NCBI GenBank assembly: GCA_031256635.1
Contig: JAIRQF010000059.1
Coordinates: forward strand, 1 to 39,215
DNA from: Treponema sp.
GTDB taxonomy: Bacteria > Spirochaetota > Spirochaetia > Treponematales > Breznakiellaceae
Length of the DNA stretch: 39,215 bases
Reading direction: 5' to 3'
Numbering within the stretch: position 1 is the first letter of the stretch; every line of letters begins with the position of its first letter. The notes beneath the pieces are model-generated. The model did no database searches and was not told where the DNA came from. It worked only from the letters and a program-made list of their open reading frames with translations. Of the stretch, positions 8,610 through 16,636 are shown piece by piece. Both the position numbers and the translations under genes were made by a program.

Positions 8610-9697
8610 AAATGTGGATTTTAGGATTTTTTACAACTATTATCGCGTATGCCGGAATAACTTTTTTGCACATAATTCTGCCGGTTAAAAAAATCAATGG
8701 TTATGTGAAACATGAAAAAACAGGTGAGGTTCTGAAATACCGCATTAACGGAAAAATGGTTCTCCCTTTAAGCATTCTTATTTGGTTTGGTTTAGGATAT
8801 TTTAGTATAGTTCCTTTTGACTGGCTTTATCAGGTAAGGTGGCCGGGGCTTGTCTGCGCAGTTGTTATCGGGCTTATATTTTCTTTTATACTTGTTTTAA
8901 AGGTTCCTTCTTCAGGAAAACCTTTTATCGCTGATTTCTGGTTTGGAAGAATTTGGAATCCGCAAATCGGAAATGGTTTTATTGACGCAAAGATGTGGCT
9001 TTATTTAATCGGAGCCGTAATGCTTCAATTGAACGCGCTTTCATTCGCGGCGTATCACATACAGGAAATGCAAAGAACAGGTCAATTAATTAACTCAGGC
9101 TTTTTATTCGGAGCCGCGATGACATCATGGTTTTGTTGGGATTATTTGATTTTTGAAAAAGTTCATCTTTACACATACGATCTTTTCGCTGAAAGAGTAG
9201 GTTTTAAATTGGGCTTTGGCTGCCTTACCTTTTATCCGTATTTTTATATTATCCCGCTCTGGTGTACAGTTAATCTTCCCAATCCGGGCCATCCGCTTTG
9301 GCTTACAATTTTATTTGCCTGTATTTTTCTTTTTGGATGGATCTTCACGCGCGGCGCGAATCTGCAAAAATATTTATTTAAGACCGCGCCTGATAAGAAA
9401 TTCCTCTGGATGAAACCGGAAGTCCTTACCGATGGAAAACTCAGTCTTCTTGTCAGCGGATACTGGGGCGCAAGCCGCCATATAAACTACATGGGCGAGA
9501 TTATTCAGGCAATTGCCATCGCTCTTTCTGCGGGTTACCCTGGTGTTTGGCAGGTGTGGCTGTATCCAATTTACTATATCGGGCTTTTGTTCTCCCGTCA
9601 GGCGGATGATGATAAAATCTGCAAAGCAAAATACGAAGAACTGTGGGATGATTATAAGAAGAAAGTAAAGTACAGGATCATTCCCTTTATATATTAA
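8606..9697 (+). CDS. ERG4/ERG24 (sterol C14/C24 reductase)-family integral membrane protein
   Basis: GKPFIADFWFGRIWNPQIG and SGYWGASRHINYMGE...LLFSRQADDDKICKAKYEELWDDYKKKVKYRIIPFIY match the family signatures; polytopic; overlaps SDR stop by 4 bp. Confidence 0.82.
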   Translation: MKMWILGFFTTIIAYAGITFLHIILPVKKINGYVKHEKTGEVLKYRINGKMVLPLSILIWFGLGYFSIVPFDWLYQVRWPGLVCAVVIGLIFSFILVLKVPSSGKPFIADFWFGRIWNPQIGNGFIDAKMWLYLIGAVMLQLNALSFAAYHIQEMQRTGQLINSGFLFGAAMTSWFCWDYLIFEKVHLYTYDLFAERVGFKLGFGCLTFYPYFYIIPLWCTVNLPNPGHPLWLTILFACIFLFGWIFTRGANLQKYLFKTAPDKKFLWMKPEVLTDGKLSLLVSGYWGASRHINYMGEIIQAIAIALSAGYPGVWQVWLYPIYYIGLLFSRQADDDKICKAKYEELWDDYKKKVKYRIIPFIY

Positions 9698-9700
9698 AAT

Positions 9701-10198
9701 ATGAAAGAAATATTTGAAAATCAACTGCTTGCGGCATTAGCGACATTAATGCAATGTTTTGAAAATTGCCCTGATACTGAATGGGAAGAATCACATAACG
9801 ACGCTCCTTTTTCTCAAGTAATGTTTCATGCTTTATTTTTTACAGATTTTTATTTATCTGTGAACGAAATTGAATTCAAATTACAGAAATTCCACATTGA
9901 TAATAAGAACTTATTCAGGGATTATGAAGAATTGGAATACAGAAAAGCGGAGCATGTCTATTCCAGGGAAGAGATAAAAAAGTATTTTGATTTTTGTTTT
10001 TTCAAAGTAAAGGATTATTTTAAGGATATCAAGAGCGGAACTTTTACAGAAGACAGCGCGTTTAAAAAAATGACAGTATGCGAATTATTTATTTATCTTA
10101 TCAGGCATATACAGCATCACGCCGCGCAATTGGGTTTAAGAATACAGCAAATAACAGGTAAGGAATTAATCTGGGTTTCATCCGGATGGAACTTGTGA
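9701..10198 (+). CDS. DinB-superfamily protein
   Basis: Four-helix pattern with HALFFTDFYL and HIQHHAAQLGLR metal-site-like histidines, SSGW end. Confidence 0.75.
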   Translation: MKEIFENQLLAALATLMQCFENCPDTEWEESHNDAPFSQVMFHALFFTDFYLSVNEIEFKLQKFHIDNKNLFRDYEELEYRKAEHVYSREEIKKYFDFCFFKVKDYFKDIKSGTFTEDSAFKKMTVCELFIYLIRHIQHHAAQLGLRIQQITGKELIWVSSGWNL

Positions 10199-10245
10199 GA
10201 CAAGTTATTTGGCTTTATCCAAACGACGGGTGTTGAAATCCGTAT

Positions 10246-10386
10246 TTATTTTGATTCTTTTTCTTTCCCTGTTTTTCCGCAATTTGTTCTTGAACCATCC
10301 TTGCGGTGATATTCCTGGCAGGCTTTACAATCACCGTGACGATTACAGGGATAAGTACATTTACATTCATTGTTTTGATTCGGCAT
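10246..10386 (-). CDS. 46-aa cysteine-rich small protein (absent from ORF track)
   Basis: MPNQNNECKCTYPCNRHGDCKACQEYHRKDGSRTNCGKTGKEKESK; SD AGGAGAGG 5 nt upstream of ATG. Confidence 0.75.
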   Translation of the reverse strand: MPNQNNECKCTYPCNRHGDCKACQEYHRKDGSRTNCGKTGKEKESK

Positions 10387-10460
10387 AGTCCTCTCCTGTA
10401 TTAAGTATAGCACTTTTTACTATTGACAATACCACTATACTATGATTAAGTAATTGGAAT

Positions 10461-12452
10461 ATGCGTCAATTTGAAGTAGTGTCTCCGTTCAAGCCCGCAG
10501 GCGATCAGGGTGAGGCGATTGCCGCTCTTGCCGGCGGAATTAAAGCGGGTGATAAATATCAGGTATTGCAGGGCGTAACAGGTTCGGGCAAGACATTTAC
10601 CATGGCGAAGATTGTTGAGGCTGTGCAGATGCCGACTCTTGTTGTAAGCCATAATAAAACGCTTGCCGCGCAGCTTTACCGCGAATTTAAAAGTTTTTTT
10701 CCCAATAACGCTGTTGAGTATTTTGTTTCATACTACGACTATTATCAGCCGGAAGCGTATGTCGCAAGCCGCGATTTATATATCGAAAAAGACTCGTCAA
10801 TTAACGCCGAGATAGAGCGTATGCGCCTGTCCGCGGCGAGAAGTATGATGGAACGTGAAGATGTAATCATCGTAGCGACAGTATCCTGTATTTACGGAAT
10901 GGTAACGCCCGATGTTTATAAAAAAATGAACGCGACTGTCGCGAAAGGCGAGACTTTTGATGTTGACCATCTGATGCGGCGCTTTGTTGAGCTGCAATAT
11001 GAACGCAATGACGCAGTTCTTGAAAGGGGCCGTTTTCGCCGCAGAGGCGAGACGCTGGAAATTTATCCCGCTTATATGGAAGAGGCGTATCGAATTGATT
11101 TTGACTGGGATCGCGTTGAGCGAATCCGTCATTTTAATCCCGTGTCAGGCGAAATGCTGGAAGATATTGACCGCGCCCTTATTTATCCGGCAAAGCAGTT
11201 TGTTTTGCCCGGAGAGATGATAACTAATTCGTTAGGCGCTATCAGACAGGAACTGAAAGAGAGACTTGAATATTTTCAGAAGAACGGAAAGATAATGGAA
11301 GCTGAACGCCTTAAAACGCGCGTTGAATATGATTTGGAAATGTTATCTGAAATGGGCTACTGCCCCGGAATCGAAAATTATTCCGCTGTTTTGGCAGGCC
11401 GCAAACCTGGAGAATCTCCCGATACGCTGGTCGATTATCTTCCGAAAAGGCATCTTACCTTTATTGACGAAAGCCATGTAACGCTCCCTCAGTTGGGCGC
11501 GATGTACGCAGGGGATCGCAGCCGAAAACAGAGCCTTGTAGATTACGGTTTCCGCCTTCCCTGCGCTCTTGATAACCGGCCTCTCCGCTATGATGAATTT
11601 GTAGAGCGCCTTGATAAAACCGTCTTTGTTTCCGCTACTCCCGGAAAAACCGAAGTCCAGCAGTCATCGCGCGTTGTGCAGCAGCTAATCCGGCCGACCG
11701 GCCTTCTGGATCCGGAAATTGAAGTGCGTCCAAGCGAAGGCCAGATGGAAGATATTTACGGAGAGGTTATTAAACGCATCAAGGCCGGAGAGCGATCCCT
11801 CATTCTTACGCTTACAAAAAAAATGGCGGAAGACTTAACAGATTACCTTTCTGGTCTTGGATTGAAAGTACGCTATATTCACAGCGAAGTGGAAACAATT
11901 GAGCGCGTGGAAATTCTGACTCAATTACGGCAGGGCAGCTTTGACATTCTTGTCGGAATCAATCTGTTACGCGAAGGAATAGACCTTCCTGAAGTTTCTT
12001 TCATCGCGATTCTTGACGCTGACAAGATCGGTTTTCTGCGTTCTCTTACAAGCCTTGTTCAGATAATCGGGCGCGCCGCGCGCAACGCCGCCGGAAAAGT
12101 AATCATGTACGCCGATCGAATGAGCGAAGCGATGGAAAAGGCCATCGCGGAAACCAACCGCCGCCGTGAAATACAGCTTGAATATAATAAAAAGCACGGC
12201 ATAACTCCCGAAACGGTCAAAAAAGCCATCGCGGAAATATTGACACGTCATGCCGAAGAAGCGGACAGCGCCGCAGGAAACACAATCGAAGTTCTTAAAA
12301 AATCCTACAATGTGTTAATCCCCGCGCAGCGCAAACAGCTTATTAAGGCTCTTGAAAGCGAAATGCTCGAACATGCCAAAAACCTTGAGTTTGAGCAGGC
12401 GGCGGCTATCAGGGATGAGATCGCTCGTATAAAAAATAACGATGGGTTTTAA
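10461..12452 (+). CDS. uvrB: Excinuclease ABC subunit B
   Basis: GVTGSGKTFTMAKIVE, YFVSYYDYYQPEAYVA, FIDESHVTLPQL, QIIGRAARN, C-terminal UVR domain. Confidence 0.98.
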   Translation: MRQFEVVSPFKPAGDQGEAIAALAGGIKAGDKYQVLQGVTGSGKTFTMAKIVEAVQMPTLVVSHNKTLAAQLYREFKSFFPNNAVEYFVSYYDYYQPEAYVASRDLYIEKDSSINAEIERMRLSAARSMMEREDVIIVATVSCIYGMVTPDVYKKMNATVAKGETFDVDHLMRRFVELQYERNDAVLERGRFRRRGETLEIYPAYMEEAYRIDFDWDRVERIRHFNPVSGEMLEDIDRALIYPAKQFVLPGEMITNSLGAIRQELKERLEYFQKNGKIMEAERLKTRVEYDLEMLSEMGYCPGIENYSAVLAGRKPGESPDTLVDYLPKRHLTFIDESHVTLPQLGAMYAGDRSRKQSLVDYGFRLPCALDNRPLRYDEFVERLDKTVFVSATPGKTEVQQSSRVVQQLIRPTGLLDPEIEVRPSEGQMEDIYGEVIKRIKAGERSLILTLTKKMAEDLTDYLSGLGLKVRYIHSEVETIERVEILTQLRQGSFDILVGINLLREGIDLPEVSFIAILDADKIGFLRSLTSLVQIIGRAARNAAGKVIMYADRMSEAMEKAIAETNRRREIQLEYNKKHGITPETVKKAIAEILTRHAEEADSAAGNTIEVLKKSYNVLIPAQRKQLIKALESEMLEHAKNLEFEQAAAIRDEIARIKNNDGF

Positions 12453-12455
12453 CCG

Positions 12456-13517
12456 CTACTTTGAAAGAATCGTGTGCAGCTTTTCTCCTAACACAACGGC
12501 TTCTTCGCTGGTTGGCGTTGATGTTTGAATGAAAACGCCTTTGCGCCCGAAAAAATCAATCAGTTTCTTTGTGTATTCCGCCAAATCTGTATTTTTGTCA
12601 TTAATGTGATCCCAATAAAAATGACGCAGGCATAAAACAGTTTTTCCCGATACAGCATCGCGCACTTTTGCCCAATCCTGTACCTGAGGAATCGTAAAGT
12701 CCAAACCTCGAAGAAGAGGTATTTCCATCATCGCTTGTGCGACATTTGAGACATCGCCGCAGGAATGAACCACGATGCCGCCGAATTCTTTTGCGATCAT
12801 CGCGTTATATTTTACGCCGAACTCGCGGTAAAGTTTCGGAGAGAGAAGGGCTGCGGTGTCATCGCTGATTCGGATGCCTGTTTCTTTGGGCACATACCAG
12901 AACTCATGACTGACTCCGTAAAGATTTGTTATGCGTTTAAACATCTCTTTTATGTAGCCGATAGTCGCTTCGGTTATTTTTTCCAATAGCGCGTGAACTT
13001 CATCAGGATAAACGAGCGTGGCTTCTATAAATGAAGTGTATTCCCAAATGAGTGAAGCTGTAACAAGCGGAGATGGGACATTTACAACCCGTAAAGGAAT
13101 TTTTGATTTTGCCTGAAGAGCTTCAACATGTTTCCATGCCTGTTCAAAATACGGGTTGTTAACAGGATCAGGAACTTTTAATTTATAAACATCGTCAGTA
13201 TTTTCCTCACTGATAAGGCAACTTGCCCACGGATCAGCTTCGTCATTAGGTTTACATTCGCAGCCAAATGCGCCTGCAATTATATTAATACCCTGATTAG
13301 GTTTGATATTGGGAAAACCGTAATCGTATACACCTTCGCGTTTTCGGCCGTGATCTTCTGCCCATTGAATTTCCGCTTCGGGATTATTGTAAAATTTTTT
13401 TGTCGCCATATGCATCGGGCCTACTTCTATAACAAATGGTACCTCGTTTAAATCTTCCATGCGCCAATTTGCTTCGATTAGTTTTTTCTTTGATTCAATG
13501 TTAAGAATTTCTGCCAT
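12456..13517 (-). CDS. Uroporphyrinogen decarboxylase (URO-D)/MtaA-type family protein
   Basis: VVHSCGDVSNVAQAMMEIPLLRGLDFTIPQVQDW and overall URO-D-like layout; start at ATG 13517 after AAGGA. Confidence 0.75.
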   Translation of the reverse strand: MAEILNIESKKKLIEANWRMEDLNEVPFVIEVGPMHMATKKFYNNPEAEIQWAEDHGRKREGVYDYGFPNIKPNQGINIIAGAFGCECKPNDEADPWASCLISEENTDDVYKLKVPDPVNNPYFEQAWKHVEALQAKSKIPLRVVNVPSPLVTASLIWEYTSFIEATLVYPDEVHALLEKITEATIGYIKEMFKRITNLYGVSHEFWYVPKETGIRISDDTAALLSPKLYREFGVKYNAMIAKEFGGIVVHSCGDVSNVAQAMMEIPLLRGLDFTIPQVQDWAKVRDAVSGKTVLCLRHFYWDHINDKNTDLAEYTKKLIDFFGRKGVFIQTSTPTSEEAVVLGEKLHTILSK

Positions 13518-13587
13518 TTCTTTTTTCCTTGTTACTGGCGGCAAGCGCTGTTTAAAAGTATATCATCTTTTTTTCTTTTTTGTAAAT

Positions 13588-14301
13588 TTACTTATTTTCT
13601 GTTTTCGCGGCTTTAATGATTATATTCCTGAAGTATTTACCTTCATTTATGGACATGCCCGCGCGCGAAATGACATCACGCAGAAAGCGTGTTTGCTCTT
13701 CCCTGTTGGGATATTTATAGAAACCAATGTCCGCCAAAGTATCTGTAATTGAGCTGACAAGAGCGGATATTTCTTCTTGATTCATGGCTGTCCATTCACC
13801 TTTTATTGGGAGCTGCTTTTCCATGGCTAGAAATAATTCATAAGCATAAATCTGTACCGCATGGGATAGATTCAGTGAAGGGTGATTCTCACAAACAGGG
13901 ATATGAGAGGCGATATTACACATTTCCAGCTCCGCCTCTTTTAGTCCTGTTCTTTCATTGCCAAAAATAATCGCAGCAGGACCAGGACGTTCCGCAAGCC
14001 ATGCTGCAAGCGCGCGCGGAGTCATTGAAGCGCTTTTCCTGTGATGTCCGCGCCTGCGGGTAGTGCCTGCTATAATTGCGCAGTCTGCAGTTGATGCCGC
14101 AAGATCATCATATATTCGTGCGTTTTCCCAGATATCCCATGAATTTACCGCTCTTGTATATATTTCTTCTGGAACGAGAGGCTGGGGAGCGGCAAGCCGA
14201 AGTTCGGAAAGGCGCATATTTTTCATTGCGCGGCAGACCGCTCCCACATTACCTGATTGCGAAACCCCGCATAAAACAATCCTTATATCCTTTAAAAACA
14301 T
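13588..14301 (-). CDS. trmJ: TrmH/SpoU-family RNA 2'-O-methyltransferase, TrmJ-like
   Basis: GNVGAVCRAMKNM, AIIFGNERTGLKEAEL, LNLSHAVQIYAYEL; length and C-terminal extension fit TrmJ. Confidence 0.82.
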   Translation of the reverse strand: MFLKDIRIVLCGVSQSGNVGAVCRAMKNMRLSELRLAAPQPLVPEEIYTRAVNSWDIWENARIYDDLAASTADCAIIAGTTRRRGHHRKSASMTPRALAAWLAERPGPAAIIFGNERTGLKEAELEMCNIASHIPVCENHPSLNLSHAVQIYAYELFLAMEKQLPIKGEWTAMNQEEISALVSSITDTLADIGFYKYPNREEQTRFLRDVISRAGMSINEGKYFRNIIIKAAKTENK

Positions 14302-14306
14302 TAAAA

Positions 14307-14335
14307 ATTATAACATTCAGTTTCCTGAAATGTAA
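14307..14335 (-). promoter_or_regulatory. Putative promoter of trmJ-like gene
   Basis: Minus strand TATAAT 5 nt before ATG; weak -35 TTACAT at 17-nt spacing. Confidence 0.4.
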
Positions 14336-14382
14336 GAATTCTTACTTTGTGAATTTCAGTTTCATTTTAACAATCGTTTAAG

Positions 14383-14411
14383 TTGACAAAAAAACTAAAA
14401 ATTTGTATCAT
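14383..14411 (+). promoter_or_regulatory. Sigma70-type promoter of STAS operon
   Basis: TTGACA-17-TATCAT, followed by leader and SD aaggaagag. Confidence 0.7.
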
Positions 14412-14449
14412 AGAAGGGAGGTATTGTCTTTACATGTCAAGGAAGAGTT

Positions 14450-15001
14450 ATGGCTAACAATGATATCGTTCCCGGGTTTGATGATGAGAAGGATGACAGT
14501 CTCAAAATAAAACTCGACAAAATTACTGATGCTCCCAGATGCCTTATGTTAACTTTAACCGGGTACATTGATACCTACAATTCCAATTTTTTCCAGAAGC
14601 GGGTGCAGAAAGCCATAGAAGGCGGTTTTGTCAGGCTGATTTTTCAATGCGGCAGTTTAAATTATGTATCATCTACAGGTATTGGCTCTTTTACCACATT
14701 CTTAAAAGCAGTAAAACCCCAGGGCGGCGATCTTGTCCTGTTGGAAATCCAGCCGAAAGTTTATGAAGTTTTCCAGCTTCTTGGTTTTTCCCAGTTTTTT
14801 AATATTAAAGACAGTCTAGATGATTCAATTCATTATTTTAATACAGATCAAACCAGGGAGAAACCGTCGGTTTTTCCCAAAGTTGTTTCTTGTCCTATTT
14901 GTTACAAGAAATTAAAGGCTGTAAAACCGGGCCGATTCCGCTGTTCTGAATGTAAGAGTATTCTTGCGATAGACGATGCCGGACAGGTCTTATTAGGTTA
15001 A
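14450..15001 (+). CDS. STAS-domain protein with C-terminal zinc ribbon
   Basis: LTLTGYIDTYNSNFFQKRV...LNYVSSTGIGSFTTFL STAS motif; CPICYKKLKAVKPGRFRCSEC. Confidence 0.85.
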   Translation: MANNDIVPGFDDEKDDSLKIKLDKITDAPRCLMLTLTGYIDTYNSNFFQKRVQKAIEGGFVRLIFQCGSLNYVSSTGIGSFTTFLKAVKPQGGDLVLLEIQPKVYEVFQLLGFSQFFNIKDSLDDSIHYFNTDQTREKPSVFPKVVSCPICYKKLKAVKPGRFRCSECKSILAIDDAGQVLLG

Positions 15002-15010
15002 AGGTGGTAT

Positions 15011-15439
15011 ATGGCAGACAGTAAAATCGAACAATATTTAATCGATCTGATGATAACATATCAGCAGGTAGACGCGAATTTATGGCTGTTGGATGACGCG
15101 GAACACTCGCTTCAGGGTGTTGCAATCATGCAGGCCGAATCAATTGTCATTGTCAGGGCAGAAATTATGGATGTACCGCAAAACAATCTTTTGGAACTTT
15201 ACACAAAACTGCTTGAAATCAACGCTTCAGATCTTGTTCACGGCGCATACGCGCTTGAAAACAACAAGATTGTTCTAATTGATACTTTGCACTATGACAC
15301 AATGGATTATGATGATTTCCGGGCGGTTTTGGATTCATTCAGCCTGGCTTTAACTGAGCATTATCCGATACTTTCTAAATTTAGAGAAAAATCGTCTTCT
15401 TCGGAAGCCTCGTCTTCCGGAAAAGCCGTAGGAGCATAG
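15011..15439 (+). CDS. YbjN / type III chaperone-like small acidic protein
   Basis: Predicted mixed alpha/beta fold resembling CesT/YbjN proteins; in operon with pspA-like gene. Confidence 0.5.
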   Translation: MADSKIEQYLIDLMITYQQVDANLWLLDDAEHSLQGVAIMQAESIVIVRAEIMDVPQNNLLELYTKLLEINASDLVHGAYALENNKIVLIDTLHYDTMDYDDFRAVLDSFSLALTEHYPILSKFREKSSSSEASSSGKAVGA

Positions 15440-15440
15440 G

Positions 15441-16130
15441 ATGGGTATCTTTTCAAGACTTAAAACATTAATTTCCGCGAATGTAAACTCGCTTATCGGA
15501 AAAGCTGAAAAACCTGAAAAAATGTTAAACCAGCTTATTATCGAGATGAATGAACAGTTAATCGAGTCAAAGAAAGCCGTAGCCATGGCTATTGCCGATG
15601 AGAAGAAACTGGAGCGCGAAAAAGAAAACCAGTATGCCATGTCAAAGGAATGGGAACGCAAGGCGATGCTGGCAGTCACAAGCGGCAAGGATGATCTGGC
15701 GAAAGAAGCTCTTCTTCGCAAGCAGGAATACGATAACGCCGCCGCCGAGTATCAAAAACAATGGGAATCGCAGAAAAGTTCTGTCGATCATTTAAAAGAA
15801 AGCTTAAAAGAACTGCAAAACAAGATCGAAGAAGCCCAGCGAAAGAAAAATCTTCTCATCGCAAGAGCAAAGCGGGCCGAAGCCCAGCAGAAGATTCAAG
15901 ACACAATTTCCACAGTTTCCGGCAACCGCAGCGCCTTTGAGGCATTTGATCGTATGGCTACGAAAGTTGATGAAATGGAAGCGATGGCCGACGCTTCAAA
16001 AGAACTTCAGGATCTCAGCAACGATTCCAATCTTGAGAGAAAATTCAAAGAACTGGAAAGATCAGATTCCAGCGCCGATATGATGCTTCTTGAATTAAAG
16101 GAGAAAATGAAGGCTCTTCCGGGAAGCTGA
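15441..16130 (+). CDS. pspA: PspA/IM30 family protein
   Basis: MGIFSRLKTLISANVNSLIGKAEKPEKMLNQLIIEMNEQL, long coiled coil. Confidence 0.92.
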   Translation: MGIFSRLKTLISANVNSLIGKAEKPEKMLNQLIIEMNEQLIESKKAVAMAIADEKKLEREKENQYAMSKEWERKAMLAVTSGKDDLAKEALLRKQEYDNAAAEYQKQWESQKSSVDHLKESLKELQNKIEEAQRKKNLLIARAKRAEAQQKIQDTISTVSGNRSAFEAFDRMATKVDEMEAMADASKELQDLSNDSNLERKFKELERSDSSADMMLLELKEKMKALPGS

Positions 16131-16179
16131 TAATCGATTTTGATTGGTTTACATCCTTCTTAATGGCTGAATTGATTGA

Positions 16180-16218
16180 GGCTGTTCTAAAAATTATTTT
16201 TGGAATAGCCTTTTTTTT
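16180..16218 (+). terminator. Intrinsic terminator after pspA
   Basis: GGCTGTTC ... GAATAGCC stem (one G-U) followed by TTTTTTTT. Confidence 0.8.
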
Positions 16219-16636
16219 ATATAAAAATTTTTCAAAAAACTTTCAAAATAGGTTGATCTGTTTTTTATATTTTTATATATTATCACCAGATAGAATTTCA
16301 ATTTAATTTGATTGCTATACCATTTCATAGTGAGAATTGTGCATAATAAAGTTTTTTGATCCTGACTTAATTATGAACCGGTTAATATATTGTTTTTGTG
16401 GAAAATATATGTATATAACCTTAACAAATGGGTATTTGTGTCAATTTAATTAACGGTTATTAATGAATTTCTTTATTACAAATAACAGATAGCGTTAATT
16501 CCTTATCAGATAAAGAGTTACGTATTTTATTTTTGTGAGTTTTTTATAATAATAAAAATGTTAAAATAAGCAAATAGTTTTACTTGTGGAAATCCGGTGA
16601 ATACAGGTGGAATTGTTAAAATTTAGGAGTTTTACG

